A stretch of 64,000 bases of DNA from Chryseosolibacter sp036402075 (GTDB taxonomy: Bacteria > Bacteroidota > Bacteroidia > Cytophagales > Cyclobacteriaceae). Both the position numbers and the translations under genes were made by a program. Shown here piece by piece: positions 8,082-16,413 of the stretch; the first letter of the stretch is position 1; each line of letters starts with the position of its first letter. Location: positions 7,783-71,782 of the forward strand of contig DASWTP010000141.1 in NCBI GenBank assembly GCA_036402075.1. Reading direction: 5' to 3'. A model generated the notes under the pieces. That model made no database searches. It was not told where the DNA came from and saw only the letters and a program-made list of their open reading frames with translations.

Positions 8082-10110
8082 GGAACTCACTAAAATAACT
8101 TCCAGGACTTTACGGGCAAGTAGCATCTACTTGCTGTTTTTCTTTATTTGGAGTCATACCACCCACGCGCAACTTCAGACCGTGAGGTTGAAACGTCTTT
8201 CCCCGTCCATGCAAAGGGAGGGATCTGCCGGCAGGACCAAGGAATTGCCACCGCTGACGCTGCCTTTCTTTGATGATTTCTCTGACCCTTACAGCGATCC
8301 GGATCTCAAAGAGGTTTACCCCGACACCAATCGCTGGGAAAACAGCTTGTCCGTCTGCGTAAACAGTGGCCTTGGAATAAATCCACCGACCATCAATGTC
8401 GCCACGTTTGACGGCCTTGATTCACTCGGCAACGCGTATAACCCAACGCAGATCTTTGTCAATGGATTTACCGACAAAATGGTTTCCCGGCCCATTGATA
8501 TCTCCGAGACGGCTCCGACAAACCCTGTGTCCATCGCGGAACGCAATTCAGTTTACTTAAGCTTCTTTTACCAGTGGAAAGGAAATGGAGAGTCGCCCGA
8601 CCCTGACGATTACCTGCAGGTCCAATTTCGAAACGCTTCCAACGCGTGGGAAACAGTTACCACGATTAACACGACACCTTCGCTTGAGAAAGATAAGTTT
8701 TACCAGGTGCTGGTGAAGGTGGATGGCGACCGTTTTTTTACAAACCGTTTTCAATTCAGGTTCAGGGCCTTCGGCCGACAGTCGGGGCCTTACGACACCT
8801 GGAATCTTGACTACATTTACCTGAACAAGAGCAGATCGGCCACGGATATTGGATTGCCTGATGGCGCGATTTCCTCTCCGCTTACTACCATTTTTCCAAA
8901 TCAATACCGGGCGATGCCGTACTATCATTTCCTCGCTGCACCGAACGTTATCGCTCCCACGTTCCTGGTATCGAACAGGCGCGGTGATCCCCCGGATGTA
9001 TTGAACTACTACGTGGAAGGTATTTTTACAAACTACTTCTATTCAGCAACGGATACGACTACGACTACCATTGCCCCCGCGCCTCCAGCTTCAATCGGTA
9101 TCAACAATGAGGCGGGCGGAACCATTTTTCCCTTCGAGACGCGCACCGTCACCGTAAAACAGATCAACACTATCGACACCGTAACCACGCTTGACCCGAA
9201 TGCTGACGCGGCCGTGATCGAACTGAAAGCTCACCTCGTAACGGGTGACGTGATCAATCCGGAGACGGGTGGTCCGGCCGATGACTATGAACCGAAATTT
9301 GCCCCTATCGATTTCCGTGTAAACGACACGATCCGTGCGCGCTATGAACTGAAAGATTATTACGCGTATGACGATGGCGTTGCGGAATATGCCGGAGGGT
9401 TGATTGCTGCCGGCAATGTGTTCGCGTATCAATTCGATTTACCTGACAACCTCAATGACACCGTGAAAGTGCTTGAGGCATTCGACATTTACTTCCCACC
9501 TTTCGGACTAACCACCAGCCAGAATGTAGACTTTTTTGTGTTTGACGAGGATAATGGTAAGCCTAACGAGATATTGGTGAGAATTTCTTCAGTAGCGATC
9601 CGGAATCAGGGAACCAATACGTTTCAGCGTGTGCGCTTTTTGCCTGCCTTGCAGATCACGCAAAACAAATTCTTCGTTGGATGGCGCCAACCGGTTTCCG
9701 GACAGGTACTCGTTGGTATCGACAACAGCAACGACACTGGAAATAAAATGTTCTTTAACACTGAGGGCAGCATTAATCCGGATCCAGCCCGGTGGGAAGC
9801 GAACACACTGATCAAGGGAAGCTTCATGGTTCGGCCCGTGTTTGGAACTGGCATCGTTGACCCCACCACAGGACTGGAAGAAGATACACGCCTTGCCGTG
9901 TATCCAAATCCGAATTCAGGTTCTTTCCTGATTGCCGGAAAGCCCGAAAACATTTCAGTGCTCAGCCTGACCGGGCAACCCGTTCGGTTTGACAGCGAAG
10001 CATTTGACGACAGAACATACATTCGGCTCAACGTGCCGTCAGGACTCTACCTTGTACGTTACCGCAGCAACGGAGTAGTTCACACGCAAAAGATCGTTGT
10101 CACTCAATAA
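8071..10110 (+). CDS. T9SS type A sorting-domain protein of unknown function
   Basis: 679 aa from ATG 8071 (MEIKELTKITSRTLRASSI), chosen because it gives the shortest overlap with the upstream gene and a signal peptide ending THA before Q. ATG 8056 would overlap more. The body lacks a recognisable catalytic motif. It has jelly-roll-like segments (DDFSDPYSD near residue 65, and YAYDDGVAEY around residue 430, a motif frequent in Bacteroidetes surface proteins). The last 75 residues are a T9SS type A sorting domain (LAVYPNPNSGSF ... SGLYLVRY ... KIVVTQ). Translational overlap with the PASTA gene suggests a shared envelope role. Its 3' end overlaps the convergent protease gene by 11 bases. Confidence 0.85.
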   Translation: MEIKELTKITSRTLRASSIYLLFFFIWSHTTHAQLQTVRLKRLSPSMQREGSAGRTKELPPLTLPFFDDFSDPYSDPDLKEVYPDTNRWENSLSVCVNSGLGINPPTINVATFDGLDSLGNAYNPTQIFVNGFTDKMVSRPIDISETAPTNPVSIAERNSVYLSFFYQWKGNGESPDPDDYLQVQFRNASNAWETVTTINTTPSLEKDKFYQVLVKVDGDRFFTNRFQFRFRAFGRQSGPYDTWNLDYIYLNKSRSATDIGLPDGAISSPLTTIFPNQYRAMPYYHFLAAPNVIAPTFLVSNRRGDPPDVLNYYVEGIFTNYFYSATDTTTTTIAPAPPASIGINNEAGGTIFPFETRTVTVKQINTIDTVTTLDPNADAAVIELKAHLVTGDVINPETGGPADDYEPKFAPIDFRVNDTIRARYELKDYYAYDDGVAEYAGGLIAAGNVFAYQFDLPDNLNDTVKVLEAFDIYFPPFGLTTSQNVDFFVFDEDNGKPNEILVRISSVAIRNQGTNTFQRVRFLPALQITQNKFFVGWRQPVSGQVLVGIDNSNDTGNKMFFNTEGSINPDPARWEANTLIKGSFMVRPVFGTGIVDPTTGLEEDTRLAVYPNPNSGSFLIAGKPENISVLSLTGQPVRFDSEAFDDRTYIRLNVPSGLYLVRYRSNGVVHTQKIVVTQ

Positions 10111-11356
10111 CGATTGGTGCCGGGCTGAAGCACACAATAAAGATCAGCAAGCAAATCCATCCCAGGATAATTCGTTTTGAATCCAATGGCAGCTCCATTT
10201 CGGAGCGTGGATGCTCGATGCCAACAAACCTGCCAACAACGAAGGCGAACAGGAGCCATCCCGGATAGCCTGAGACGGTTGGGAAAAACATCAGCAACAA
10301 GAAGTGCGCTGCCGCCATAAGGACGGCATACATCCATGTATCTTTGCTTGCCAAACCGAGTCCTCTGAAACCCATAAAAAGAAAAAGCACATAACCGCTC
10401 AGCCAAAGCACCAGCCACTCTTTCGGCTGATTGAACGTTAGAATGGGTAATCCAAGACCTGCGTAAAACATCAGCGCGAAAAAAAACACGGTAGCAATTA
10501 TCTTGTGTGCTTTGAACCCAAACAGGCCGTACACCACATGACCACCATCCAGCTGACCAATGGGCAGCAAATTCAAACAGGTGAAGAATAAAGCGATGTA
10601 GCACGCGAGCAATATTGGGTAGTGCATCATCTCGTGGGTATTCGGAATTCGCTCCGGTTCGGCAAACCATTTCCCAATCGCCCAAAACACAAGGTTATTC
10701 CCGATCTGCACATCGGTGACGGCTACATCATCCTCCGTGAGCTTTCTCCTTTTTCCGACCTCCTCACCTCTTTCCCGGGCTTCGCGGCCCCTGTCGTCAA
10801 GCTCTTTATTAATCTCGACAAGTCTCTTTCGCGCCTCACTCTTTTTGAACTCCGGTGTGTAGACCGTGTCCGCGTAAGCAAGTCCAAAGGGTTTATATTC
10901 GGGATGAAACTGAAACACGTACTCGGGTGGCGGCAAGGTGACAAAGGCATAGACCGTGATAAGCAACGCCACAATGAAGCCAGCAAGCGGTCCGGCCAGT
11001 CCAATGTCAAAGTTTTGAAGGTTGCTCACCGGTTTACTCCTTAGTCGGATCACCGCACCCATCGTGCCGATACTCAAGCCCAGGAATGGAATTGGGGGAA
11101 GTGGAATGTAATACGGCAAGGACGTTTTTACTTTGTGATACAGTGCGACAAAGTAGTGGCCGAACTCATGAACCGTCAGAATCAATAGTAAGGGAATTGA
11201 AAAGCTAAGCCCATTGACAAAGTCCTGCCATCCGTAGCCAGGTGAAAAAAAGATATTTCGCCCGTATGCCCATTCACTTCCTGCGATGGTGGTTGAAACA
11301 AAAGTGACAACAAACAGCCCGACCTGAAAAAGTATTCGCTTTGTTTCGTTACGCAT
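10100..11356 (-). CDS. Site-2-type (M50) intramembrane metalloprotease
   Basis: Polytopic membrane zinc protease (418 aa). The active site is split as in S2P enzymes: HEFGH at residues 63-67 in a membrane helix, and LPIGQLDGGH with D270 in a later helix. Several hydrophobic helices flank both motifs, and a charged insert (about 165-205, rich in Lys/Arg/Glu) lies between them. These enzymes release membrane-bound regulators or clip signal-peptide remnants; no anti-sigma factor or other substrate is adjacent. The start at 11356 overlaps the stop of the upstream HAD gene by eight bases, so the two are probably translated together. Confidence 0.92.
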   Translation of the reverse strand: MRNETKRILFQVGLFVVTFVSTTIAGSEWAYGRNIFFSPGYGWQDFVNGLSFSIPLLLILTVHEFGHYFVALYHKVKTSLPYYIPLPPIPFLGLSIGTMGAVIRLRSKPVSNLQNFDIGLAGPLAGFIVALLITVYAFVTLPPPEYVFQFHPEYKPFGLAYADTVYTPEFKKSEARKRLVEINKELDDRGREARERGEEVGKRRKLTEDDVAVTDVQIGNNLVFWAIGKWFAEPERIPNTHEMMHYPILLACYIALFFTCLNLLPIGQLDGGHVVYGLFGFKAHKIIATVFFFALMFYAGLGLPILTFNQPKEWLVLWLSGYVLFLFMGFRGLGLASKDTWMYAVLMAAAHFLLLMFFPTVSGYPGWLLFAFVVGRFVGIEHPRSEMELPLDSKRIILGWICLLIFIVCFSPAPIVIE

Positions 11357-11966
11357 TGAAATAGGTTAACATGATATCGGGAGACGTTACGTGCACAGTC
11401 TTAATACCAACACCTTGTGCACCTTTAATGTTCATCAGGTTGTCGTCAAGAAAAAGTGTCTGTTCGGCCACGAGGTTGTTTTCATCAAGCACCTGTTGAA
11501 AGATCTCGGCATCGGGCTTTCGCTTTTGCATGCGATGAGAATAGTAAGCGCGGTGAAAATATTGATCGAGGTGCGTTGCCTCGGCAGGCAACAGCTTTGC
11601 GTTAATGTACCCTAAATGAATCTCGTTCGTATTGCTGAGCAGCAGCACCTGGTATTGTGTTTTCAGTCTCTCAAGCAATTTAAGTTTTTCCACCGGAATC
11701 GACCCCAGCATTTGGTTCCAGGCACGGTCGATTTCATGATCTGACGCCTTCGGTGTGTAAGCCGATTTCAAGAATTCACGGAATTGCTGATCAGTCATGC
11801 CACCCTTCTCATAGAGATTGAATTCGGGCGAGGTATGAAATATTGAAGTTGCTTTCTCCTGCGAAATGCCGGCAAGGCTTGCAAAAGCTGCAATGGTCTT
11901 ATCAACTGCCAGGTCAAGAATAACGCCTCCGAGATCGAAGACAAGAGTTTTGATTGACTTATCCAT
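11349..11966 (-). CDS. HAD-family (YihX-like) phosphatase
   Basis: Soluble HAD hydrolase (205 aa) from ATG 11966 (MDKSIKTLVFDLGG). Motif I is FDLGGVILDL, with the nucleophile Asp followed by the G-G-V form typical of YihX-like sugar or nucleotide phosphatases. Motif II is LLLSNTNE, the lysine is in RKPDAEIF, and the acidic motif is LFLDDNLMNIKGA. A helical cap lies between motifs I and II. A longer reading back to 12023 has no support. Substrate cannot be told from sequence. It overlaps the downstream S2P gene by eight bases. Confidence 0.9.
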   Translation of the reverse strand: MDKSIKTLVFDLGGVILDLAVDKTIAAFASLAGISQEKATSIFHTSPEFNLYEKGGMTDQQFREFLKSAYTPKASDHEIDRAWNQMLGSIPVEKLKLLERLKTQYQVLLLSNTNEIHLGYINAKLLPAEATHLDQYFHRAYYSHRMQKRKPDAEIFQQVLDENNLVAEQTLFLDDNLMNIKGAQGVGIKTVHVTSPDIMLTYFNA

Positions 11967-12072
11967 GGGAGGCAAAAATACTCTGTAATTACCTTTTCGC
12001 AACCGGGGCGATGACCTTCTCAAGACAATTTTGGGACTTTTTACAACGATTTAGGTAGGGTACTCCCTCTAC

Positions 12073-12348
12073 TTGGAGTGTCAAAACCCAGAACGAAAGA
12101 ATGTCGGTTTTATAATTTATCCTAATCCAGCAAGAGATTTTATCGTGATAGAATTTTTGGGTGACTCAAATCAAGAGCGCGAGGTCACAATATACAACCT
12201 TATGCAGGTGCCGCTCATTAAAAAAACAATTCCGGCTCTTACCCGGAATTTTGAGATCGATATTTCGAACCTTACTTCAGGGCCATATCAGGCAGCAATC
12301 GATTCTCGTGGAAACAAGTCTGAATGGTTACGATTCATCAAACTTTGA
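12073..12348 (+). pseudogene. Orphan T9SS sorting-tail remnant
   Basis: The 91 codons encode almost exactly a T9SS type A sorting domain: IIYPNPARDFIVIEF, VTIYNLMQ, ISNLTSGPYQA and a C-terminal LRFIKL. There is no ATG, no signal peptide and no cargo domain; the frame opens just after a TAG at 12052-12054 and the first usable start is a TTG. I read it as the 3' remnant of a lost secreted-protein gene. A free-standing sorting tail would have no known use. It sits between the HAD gene and a tRNA gene. Confidence 0.6.
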
Positions 12349-12360
12349 AAGCGCGCAAAT

Positions 12361-12387
12361 AAAAAAGCAGTTACTGAAAATAACTGC
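12361..12387 (-). terminator. Intrinsic terminator after the tRNA gene
   Basis: On the minus strand GCAGTTA - TTTTCAG - TAACTGC forms a perfect 7-bp stem followed by six T (plus-strand A run 12361-12366), 12 bases beyond the tRNA 3' end. On the plus strand the same hairpin is followed by TTAATTTTC and might also end transcripts from the T9SS remnant. Confidence 0.8.
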
Positions 12388-12398
12388 TTAATTTTCTG

Positions 12399-12472
12399 TG
12401 GGCCCAGCTGGGCACGATCCAGCGACCCCCTGATTATGAGTCAGGTGCTCTAACCAGCTGAGCTATGGGCCC
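12399..12472 (-). tRNA. tRNA with CAU anticodon (Met elongator or Ile2)
   Basis: A full 74-nt cloverleaf folds on the minus strand: acceptor GGGCCCA/TGGGCCC with discriminator A, D-stem GCTC/GAGC, anticodon stem CCTGA/TCAGG with loop CTCATAA (anticodon CAU), and T-stem GCTGG/CCAGC. CCA is not encoded. The anticodon alone cannot separate elongator tRNA-Met from tRNA-Ile2 (read with lysidine at C34). The non-initiator acceptor (G1-C72 paired) rules out the usual initiator. Oddity: the T-loop reads ATCGTGC, with A at position 54 and T at 58 instead of T54 and A58. Confidence 0.93.
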
Positions 12473-12618
12473 TTACAACAGGGTGCACCTGTTAAAGCGC
12501 TGCAATGTTACATATTTGAAAACAAAATTCCCAATTCGCGTAACGTTGAATCTCCCTAACGTTTTCGGGATTCCTAGATTTTCAATAGCTTGGCAAACCT
12601 TATCTTAACCCTACGAGC

Positions 12619-13857
12619 ATGAATATCAAAAACCGCCTGATCCTAATGAACTTCCTCGAATTTTTTGTGTGGGGGTCTTGGTTGATTTCACTTGGCGGAT
12701 ATTTGATTGTAACGCTCAAATTCTCGGGTTCGCAGGTGGGAAGTATCTATGCAACGATGGGCATCGCATCACTGTTCATGCCCACAATTATGGGAATTAT
12801 TGCCGACCGCTGGGTAAATGCTGAACGCGTGCTGGGCATCTGCCATATTATTGGCGCACTTCTTCTTATCTACGCCACGCGCGTCACTGACTTTCAAACA
12901 ATGTATATCGTCATGCTGTTGAACTCCATGTTCTACATGCCCACCATTGCCTTGAACAACTCAGTTTCGTACGCAACGCTTCAAAAAGACGGAATCGACA
13001 TCGTGAAATTTTTTCCTGCGATCCGCGTTTGGGGAACCATCGGTTTCATTGTTGCCATGTGGGTGATCGACCTGGGTCAATGGACGTTGAGCCCTATGCA
13101 ATTGTATGTCAGCGCCACCGCTGGCCTTCTTCTCGGATTATATGCCTTCACAATGCCTGCGGTTCCACCTAGCAAAGTGAAGAAAGACGGCAGTTTCATA
13201 AGCACCTTCGGACTTGAAGCGTTTGTGCTGTTCAAGCGAAAGAAGATGACTGTATTTTTTATTTTCGCGATGTTGCTTGGAGCCGCGCTGCAAATTACCA
13301 ATACTTTCGGTGAACCATTTATCCACGACTTTGCAGATGAATATCCAGAGTCGTTTGCCGTCAGACATCCCAGTATCCTGATGTCAGTTTCCCAGATATC
13401 CGAAACGCTATTCATTCTCACCATCCCATTTTTCCTTCAACGTTTTGGGATTAAGAAAGTGATGCTAATAAGTATTTTCGCCTGGGTATTGCGTTTTGGG
13501 CTGTTCGGATTTGGAAATCCTGGCGATGGCTTCGCGTTGTTAATTTTGTCGATGATCATTTACGGGATGGCGTTCGACTTCTTCAACATCTCGGGATCGC
13601 TGTTTGTAAAAAATGAAGCGGATAATTCCATTATTTCAAGCGCACAAGGTCTGTTCATGCTCATGACCAACGGTGTCGGTGCGTTTGTTGGCGGAACGAT
13701 CAGTGGATTCGTAGTTGATTATTTCACCGTGGACGGAGTCCGTGACTGGCAAAGTATCTGGTTATCGTTTGCCGGCTATGCGTTGATCTTAGGTCTGTTT
13801 TTCCCATTTGTCTTCAAGAGCGACAAAAAGGAAGTTGTTACAAGCGTAGCACATTAA
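12619..13857 (+). CDS. NupG-like nucleoside:H+ symporter (MFS)
   Basis: Inner-membrane transporter (412 aa) with about twelve hydrophobic helices. The N-terminus (MNFLEFFVWGSWLISLGGY) and the IMGIIADRW loop are typical of the NupG/XapB nucleoside:H+ symporter family. The protein ends in a short charged tail (FKSDKKEVV). ATG 12619 is the first start and follows a 146-base intergenic region after the tRNA. It appears monocistronic. Nucleoside as substrate is by family resemblance; no nucleoside-catabolic gene is adjacent. Confidence 0.88.
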   Translation: MNIKNRLILMNFLEFFVWGSWLISLGGYLIVTLKFSGSQVGSIYATMGIASLFMPTIMGIIADRWVNAERVLGICHIIGALLLIYATRVTDFQTMYIVMLLNSMFYMPTIALNNSVSYATLQKDGIDIVKFFPAIRVWGTIGFIVAMWVIDLGQWTLSPMQLYVSATAGLLLGLYAFTMPAVPPSKVKKDGSFISTFGLEAFVLFKRKKMTVFFIFAMLLGAALQITNTFGEPFIHDFADEYPESFAVRHPSILMSVSQISETLFILTIPFFLQRFGIKKVMLISIFAWVLRFGLFGFGNPGDGFALLILSMIIYGMAFDFFNISGSLFVKNEADNSIISSAQGLFMLMTNGVGAFVGGTISGFVVDYFTVDGVRDWQSIWLSFAGYALILGLFFPFVFKSDKKEVVTSVAH

Positions 13858-13950
13858 GGTCGGACTAATCCTGGCACCTGGCGACCTCGTTCAGGACTAC
13901 TGCCGTGCTGAGTACCGCAACGCATTTAAAACCTACGAGCTGCTAAAATG

Positions 13951-13980
13951 AAAAAAGCGCCCCCTTTCGGATGACGCTTT
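13951..13980 (-). terminator. Terminator after the GH5-like gene
   Basis: Minus strand AAAGCGTC ... GGCGCTTT forms an 8-bp stem (one G-T pair) with an 11-base loop, continuing into a run of T (plus-strand A run 13951-13956). It lies 28 bases after the GH5-like stop codon. Confidence 0.65.
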
Positions 13981-14008
13981 CCAACAACAAACCTATAAAC
14001 ACCAAATC

Positions 14009-15103
14009 TTAAATTGCTTTTCTTGTTCCCCCTCCGTTCTTCAACTCGATAAGGTACCGAACTTCCTCTTCTTTGTATGGAGTTCCGTCTACGCGGAAGA
14101 TATCATGGAACCAAAGCGATGGCTCGCCATCGTATGTTACTGACCATGAATCCCACGGATAACTTGTTTGCGTCTTGCCTGCAACCAGTCCCCAGTTGTA
14201 TCCACTCACGTTGTGCTTCCTGAAAATTGGAAGAATACTTTCAAACGTGTTGTTAAATCCTCTCGCCATGTACTCGGTGCAGAGAATGGGTCGATTGAAG
14301 CGTTTGAGTTTCAAAATCCTTCTCTCCATCTCTTCCGGAGATTCATAGTTGTGAAAGGTGATTACATCCGAATTGTGAAGCATAAAACGATCAAGCGGTT
14401 TTGCTTCTTTCTCGCTCCACTCCCCTATCCAAACACCCGATGTCAACGGCTGAGTTGGATTCATCTCCCGGGCCCACCTGAATGCCTTCTCCAGGAGCTT
14501 CAGGCTCAAGTCAGCTTTATTCTTAGGCTCGAACGCACCGTACGATGAACCGTTCGTGTTGCAGGGTTCGTTGAACAAATCCCAAACATGGATGCGGTTA
14601 TCATTAGCAAAATGGCCGATTACGCCTTTCACGTAACTTTCCATTTCATCGTGCCGTTTTACATCTTTTAAAATTTCGATTCCAGGACTTTGCAGCCAGC
14701 CGGAATTATGTACTCCTATCTTATACTCGCGCTTGCCAGGTTCCGGAAAGGGATTCCACACACTGTCAAACAAAACGAACATAACTCCTATTTTATGTCC
14801 ATCAGCAATCTGCAGGAAAGTCTCCATTCTTTCCTTCAATCCTTCCGCATCATGTTCCCACAGCAGGTGATGCAAGAAAACCCGAATGGTATTAAAGCCA
14901 AGGCTTTCAGCCCATCCTAACTCGCGATCGATGGTCGCAGGATCGAAGGAACCCGCTTCCCACATTTCGAGTTGATTCACCGCATTTGATGGCGCATAGT
15001 TACAGCCCAGCAGCCATCCTTTTTCCGAATACCATTTATTGACTTTTTCTTCAGACCAACGCATGTCGGAAACTTGCGTTGCGCTCACGTTGTTTGATTT
15101 CAT
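14009..15103 (-). CDS. GH5-like (cellulase-fold) glycoside hydrolase
   Basis: (beta/alpha)8 glycosidase of the GH5/clan GH-A type, 364 aa from ATG 15103 (MKSNNVSATQVSDMRW). Starts at TTG 15223 or ATG 15142 are possible, but none gives a signal peptide, so the enzyme looks cytoplasmic. The acid/base Glu is E179 in VWDLFNEP and the nucleophile is E277 in ILCTEYMARG, in the expected order. QLEMWEAGSFDP and NTIRVFLHHLLW are characteristic of a subgroup often labelled 1,4-beta-xylanase. Substrate unknown. It is the last gene of the minus-strand carbohydrate group but is separated from the SDR gene by 429 bases that contain dyads, so it may have its own promoter. Confidence 0.87.
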   Translation of the reverse strand: MKSNNVSATQVSDMRWSEEKVNKWYSEKGWLLGCNYAPSNAVNQLEMWEAGSFDPATIDRELGWAESLGFNTIRVFLHHLLWEHDAEGLKERMETFLQIADGHKIGVMFVLFDSVWNPFPEPGKREYKIGVHNSGWLQSPGIEILKDVKRHDEMESYVKGVIGHFANDNRIHVWDLFNEPCNTNGSSYGAFEPKNKADLSLKLLEKAFRWAREMNPTQPLTSGVWIGEWSEKEAKPLDRFMLHNSDVITFHNYESPEEMERRILKLKRFNRPILCTEYMARGFNNTFESILPIFRKHNVSGYNWGLVAGKTQTSYPWDSWSVTYDGEPSLWFHDIFRVDGTPYKEEEVRYLIELKNGGGTRKAI

Positions 15104-15532
15104 TTTGGTGTTGTTTGCTAGTGTGCCTTTGAGTTCCCTCATCAGGACATAACCGAAAGAAGGTGTTGTTATTTCTCTTCCGATTACAAAACAAAGTTCA
15201 TCAAAATACGTGCTGGATTTCAACTTGGATTGTCCAACGAGATAGGCAGTGTAAGATTTTCGTCCGCCAATCCAAATCTGAACCAGCTATACGGTAGATA
15301 CACCGTATGGCTGCTTCTAAATTGTTGATGGTAAAAATCTTGTAAGCCCGCCAGCACGTGTGTCGAAGCTTCCACACTGTTAGCCAAAGAAAGTTTGTGT
15401 CAGGGAGAAGCCAATTCGCCAAAAGATTCAGCCATTTTGTTACCGCAGGAAAGGATATTACAACAAGGCGCCCGAGGCGCGCATCGCAGGTATCAGAAAT
15501 TTCTGAGAGTGTAATGCAAATGCCTGCGCATG
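15104..15532 (-). other. 429-base gap with several dyads, no gene seen
   Basis: No convincing coding region on either strand. It holds a 7-6-7 inverted repeat (15289-15308), an imperfect 18-bp palindrome (15360-15377), a GCGCC-CGA-GGCGC hairpin (15468-15480) and a 14-bp palindrome TCAGAAATTTCTGA (15493-15506). It separates the SDR gene from the GH5-like gene and probably serves as a regulatory or termination region. Confidence 0.5.
15289..15308. promoter_or_regulatory. Operator-like inverted repeat upstream of the GH5-like gene
   Basis: ATACGGT - AGATAC - ACCGTAT is a perfect 7-bp inverted repeat with a 6-base spacer, sized like the site of a dimeric repressor. It lies 186 bases upstream of ATG 15103 (66 upstream of TTG 15223). 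No regulator gene is nearby. Confidence 0.4.
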
Positions 15533-16396
15533 TTATCCGTTGACGATCTCTCCTCCATTGGGGTGGAGAAACTGGCCGGTGATATAGGACGAGTCTTCGC
15601 ATGCAAGGAACAAATAACTCGGAGCAACTTCAGAGGGCTCACCTGCTCGTTCCATCGGTGCGTCACTACCAAAGGTTGAAACTTTTTTCCGATCAAAGGT
15701 AGACGCTATCAAGGGTGTCCATATGGGTCCGGGCGCCACTCCGTTGACACGGATTTTTCGCTTAATAAGGTTGGCCGCCAGGCTACGGGTAAAACTAACG
15801 ATGGCGCCTTTGGTGGACGCGTAATCAATTAGACCGCCACTGCCGCGATACGCAGTCACCGAAGAGGTGTTGATAATGCACGAGCCCTCTTGCATATGTT
15901 CAAGGGCGGCCTTTGTCGTCCAGAAATATGAAAAGAAATTTGTTGAGAATGTCTTGAGAAGGTTTTCGGTCGTTATGTCTTCGATCTTTTCCTCTTCATA
16001 ATGCACGGCCGCATTATTTACGAGTACATCGATCTTCCCGAATTTTTTTATCGTTTGCGCGACAGCTCGGTGGCAGTTCTTTTCTTTGCTTAGATCACCC
16101 GGAATGACGATACACTCACGGCCGTGTTCTTCAACCATGGCTTTGGTCTCTTCAGCATCCGGGTGTTCGCTTAAATACGCGATGGCAATGTTTGCTCCCT
16201 CTTTGGCAAATAAAACGGCCACGGCCCGACCGATTCCGCTGTCGCCACCCGTGATCAACGCCACTTTCCCAGCAAGCCGGCCGGAACCGGGATACGGAGT
16301 GCTCACTTCGGGTGCCGGTGTCATCTTGCGCTCCATACCAGGCCTGCGTTGTGTTTGTGGCTTCCGCAACGGTTTCTTCTTCCCAGCCTTTTGCAT
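15533..16396 (-). CDS. SDR-family oxidoreductase (YghA / stress-protein-39 type)
   Basis: Short-chain dehydrogenase/reductase, 287 aa from ATG 16396 (MQKAGKKKPLRKPQ). A basic, proline-rich N-terminal extension of about 45 residues precedes the Rossmann domain, as in the YghA/general-stress-protein-39 subgroup. Visible motifs: cofactor loop TGGDSGIG, VNNAA, catalytic Ser in NTSSV, Y-x3-K as YASTK, then VAPGPIWTPL and a C-terminal FLHPNGG. Substrate probably a sugar or polyol-like alcohol, but this is inference. It follows the GH1-like gene by 17 bases in the same operon. Confidence 0.9.
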   Translation of the reverse strand: MQKAGKKKPLRKPQTQRRPGMERKMTPAPEVSTPYPGSGRLAGKVALITGGDSGIGRAVAVLFAKEGANIAIAYLSEHPDAEETKAMVEEHGRECIVIPGDLSKEKNCHRAVAQTIKKFGKIDVLVNNAAVHYEEEKIEDITTENLLKTFSTNFFSYFWTTKAALEHMQEGSCIINTSSVTAYRGSGGLIDYASTKGAIVSFTRSLAANLIKRKIRVNGVAPGPIWTPLIASTFDRKKVSTFGSDAPMERAGEPSEVAPSYLFLACEDSSYITGQFLHPNGGEIVNG

Positions 16397-16413
16397 ACTC
16401 TTAAATGTTTGAG

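Noticed and set aside
15201..15602. 133-codon minus-strand frame overlapping the end of the SDR gene
   Set aside because: It overlaps the conserved SDR C-terminus in another frame, is rich in Trp, Cys and Arg without domain features, and spans palindromes in the gap.
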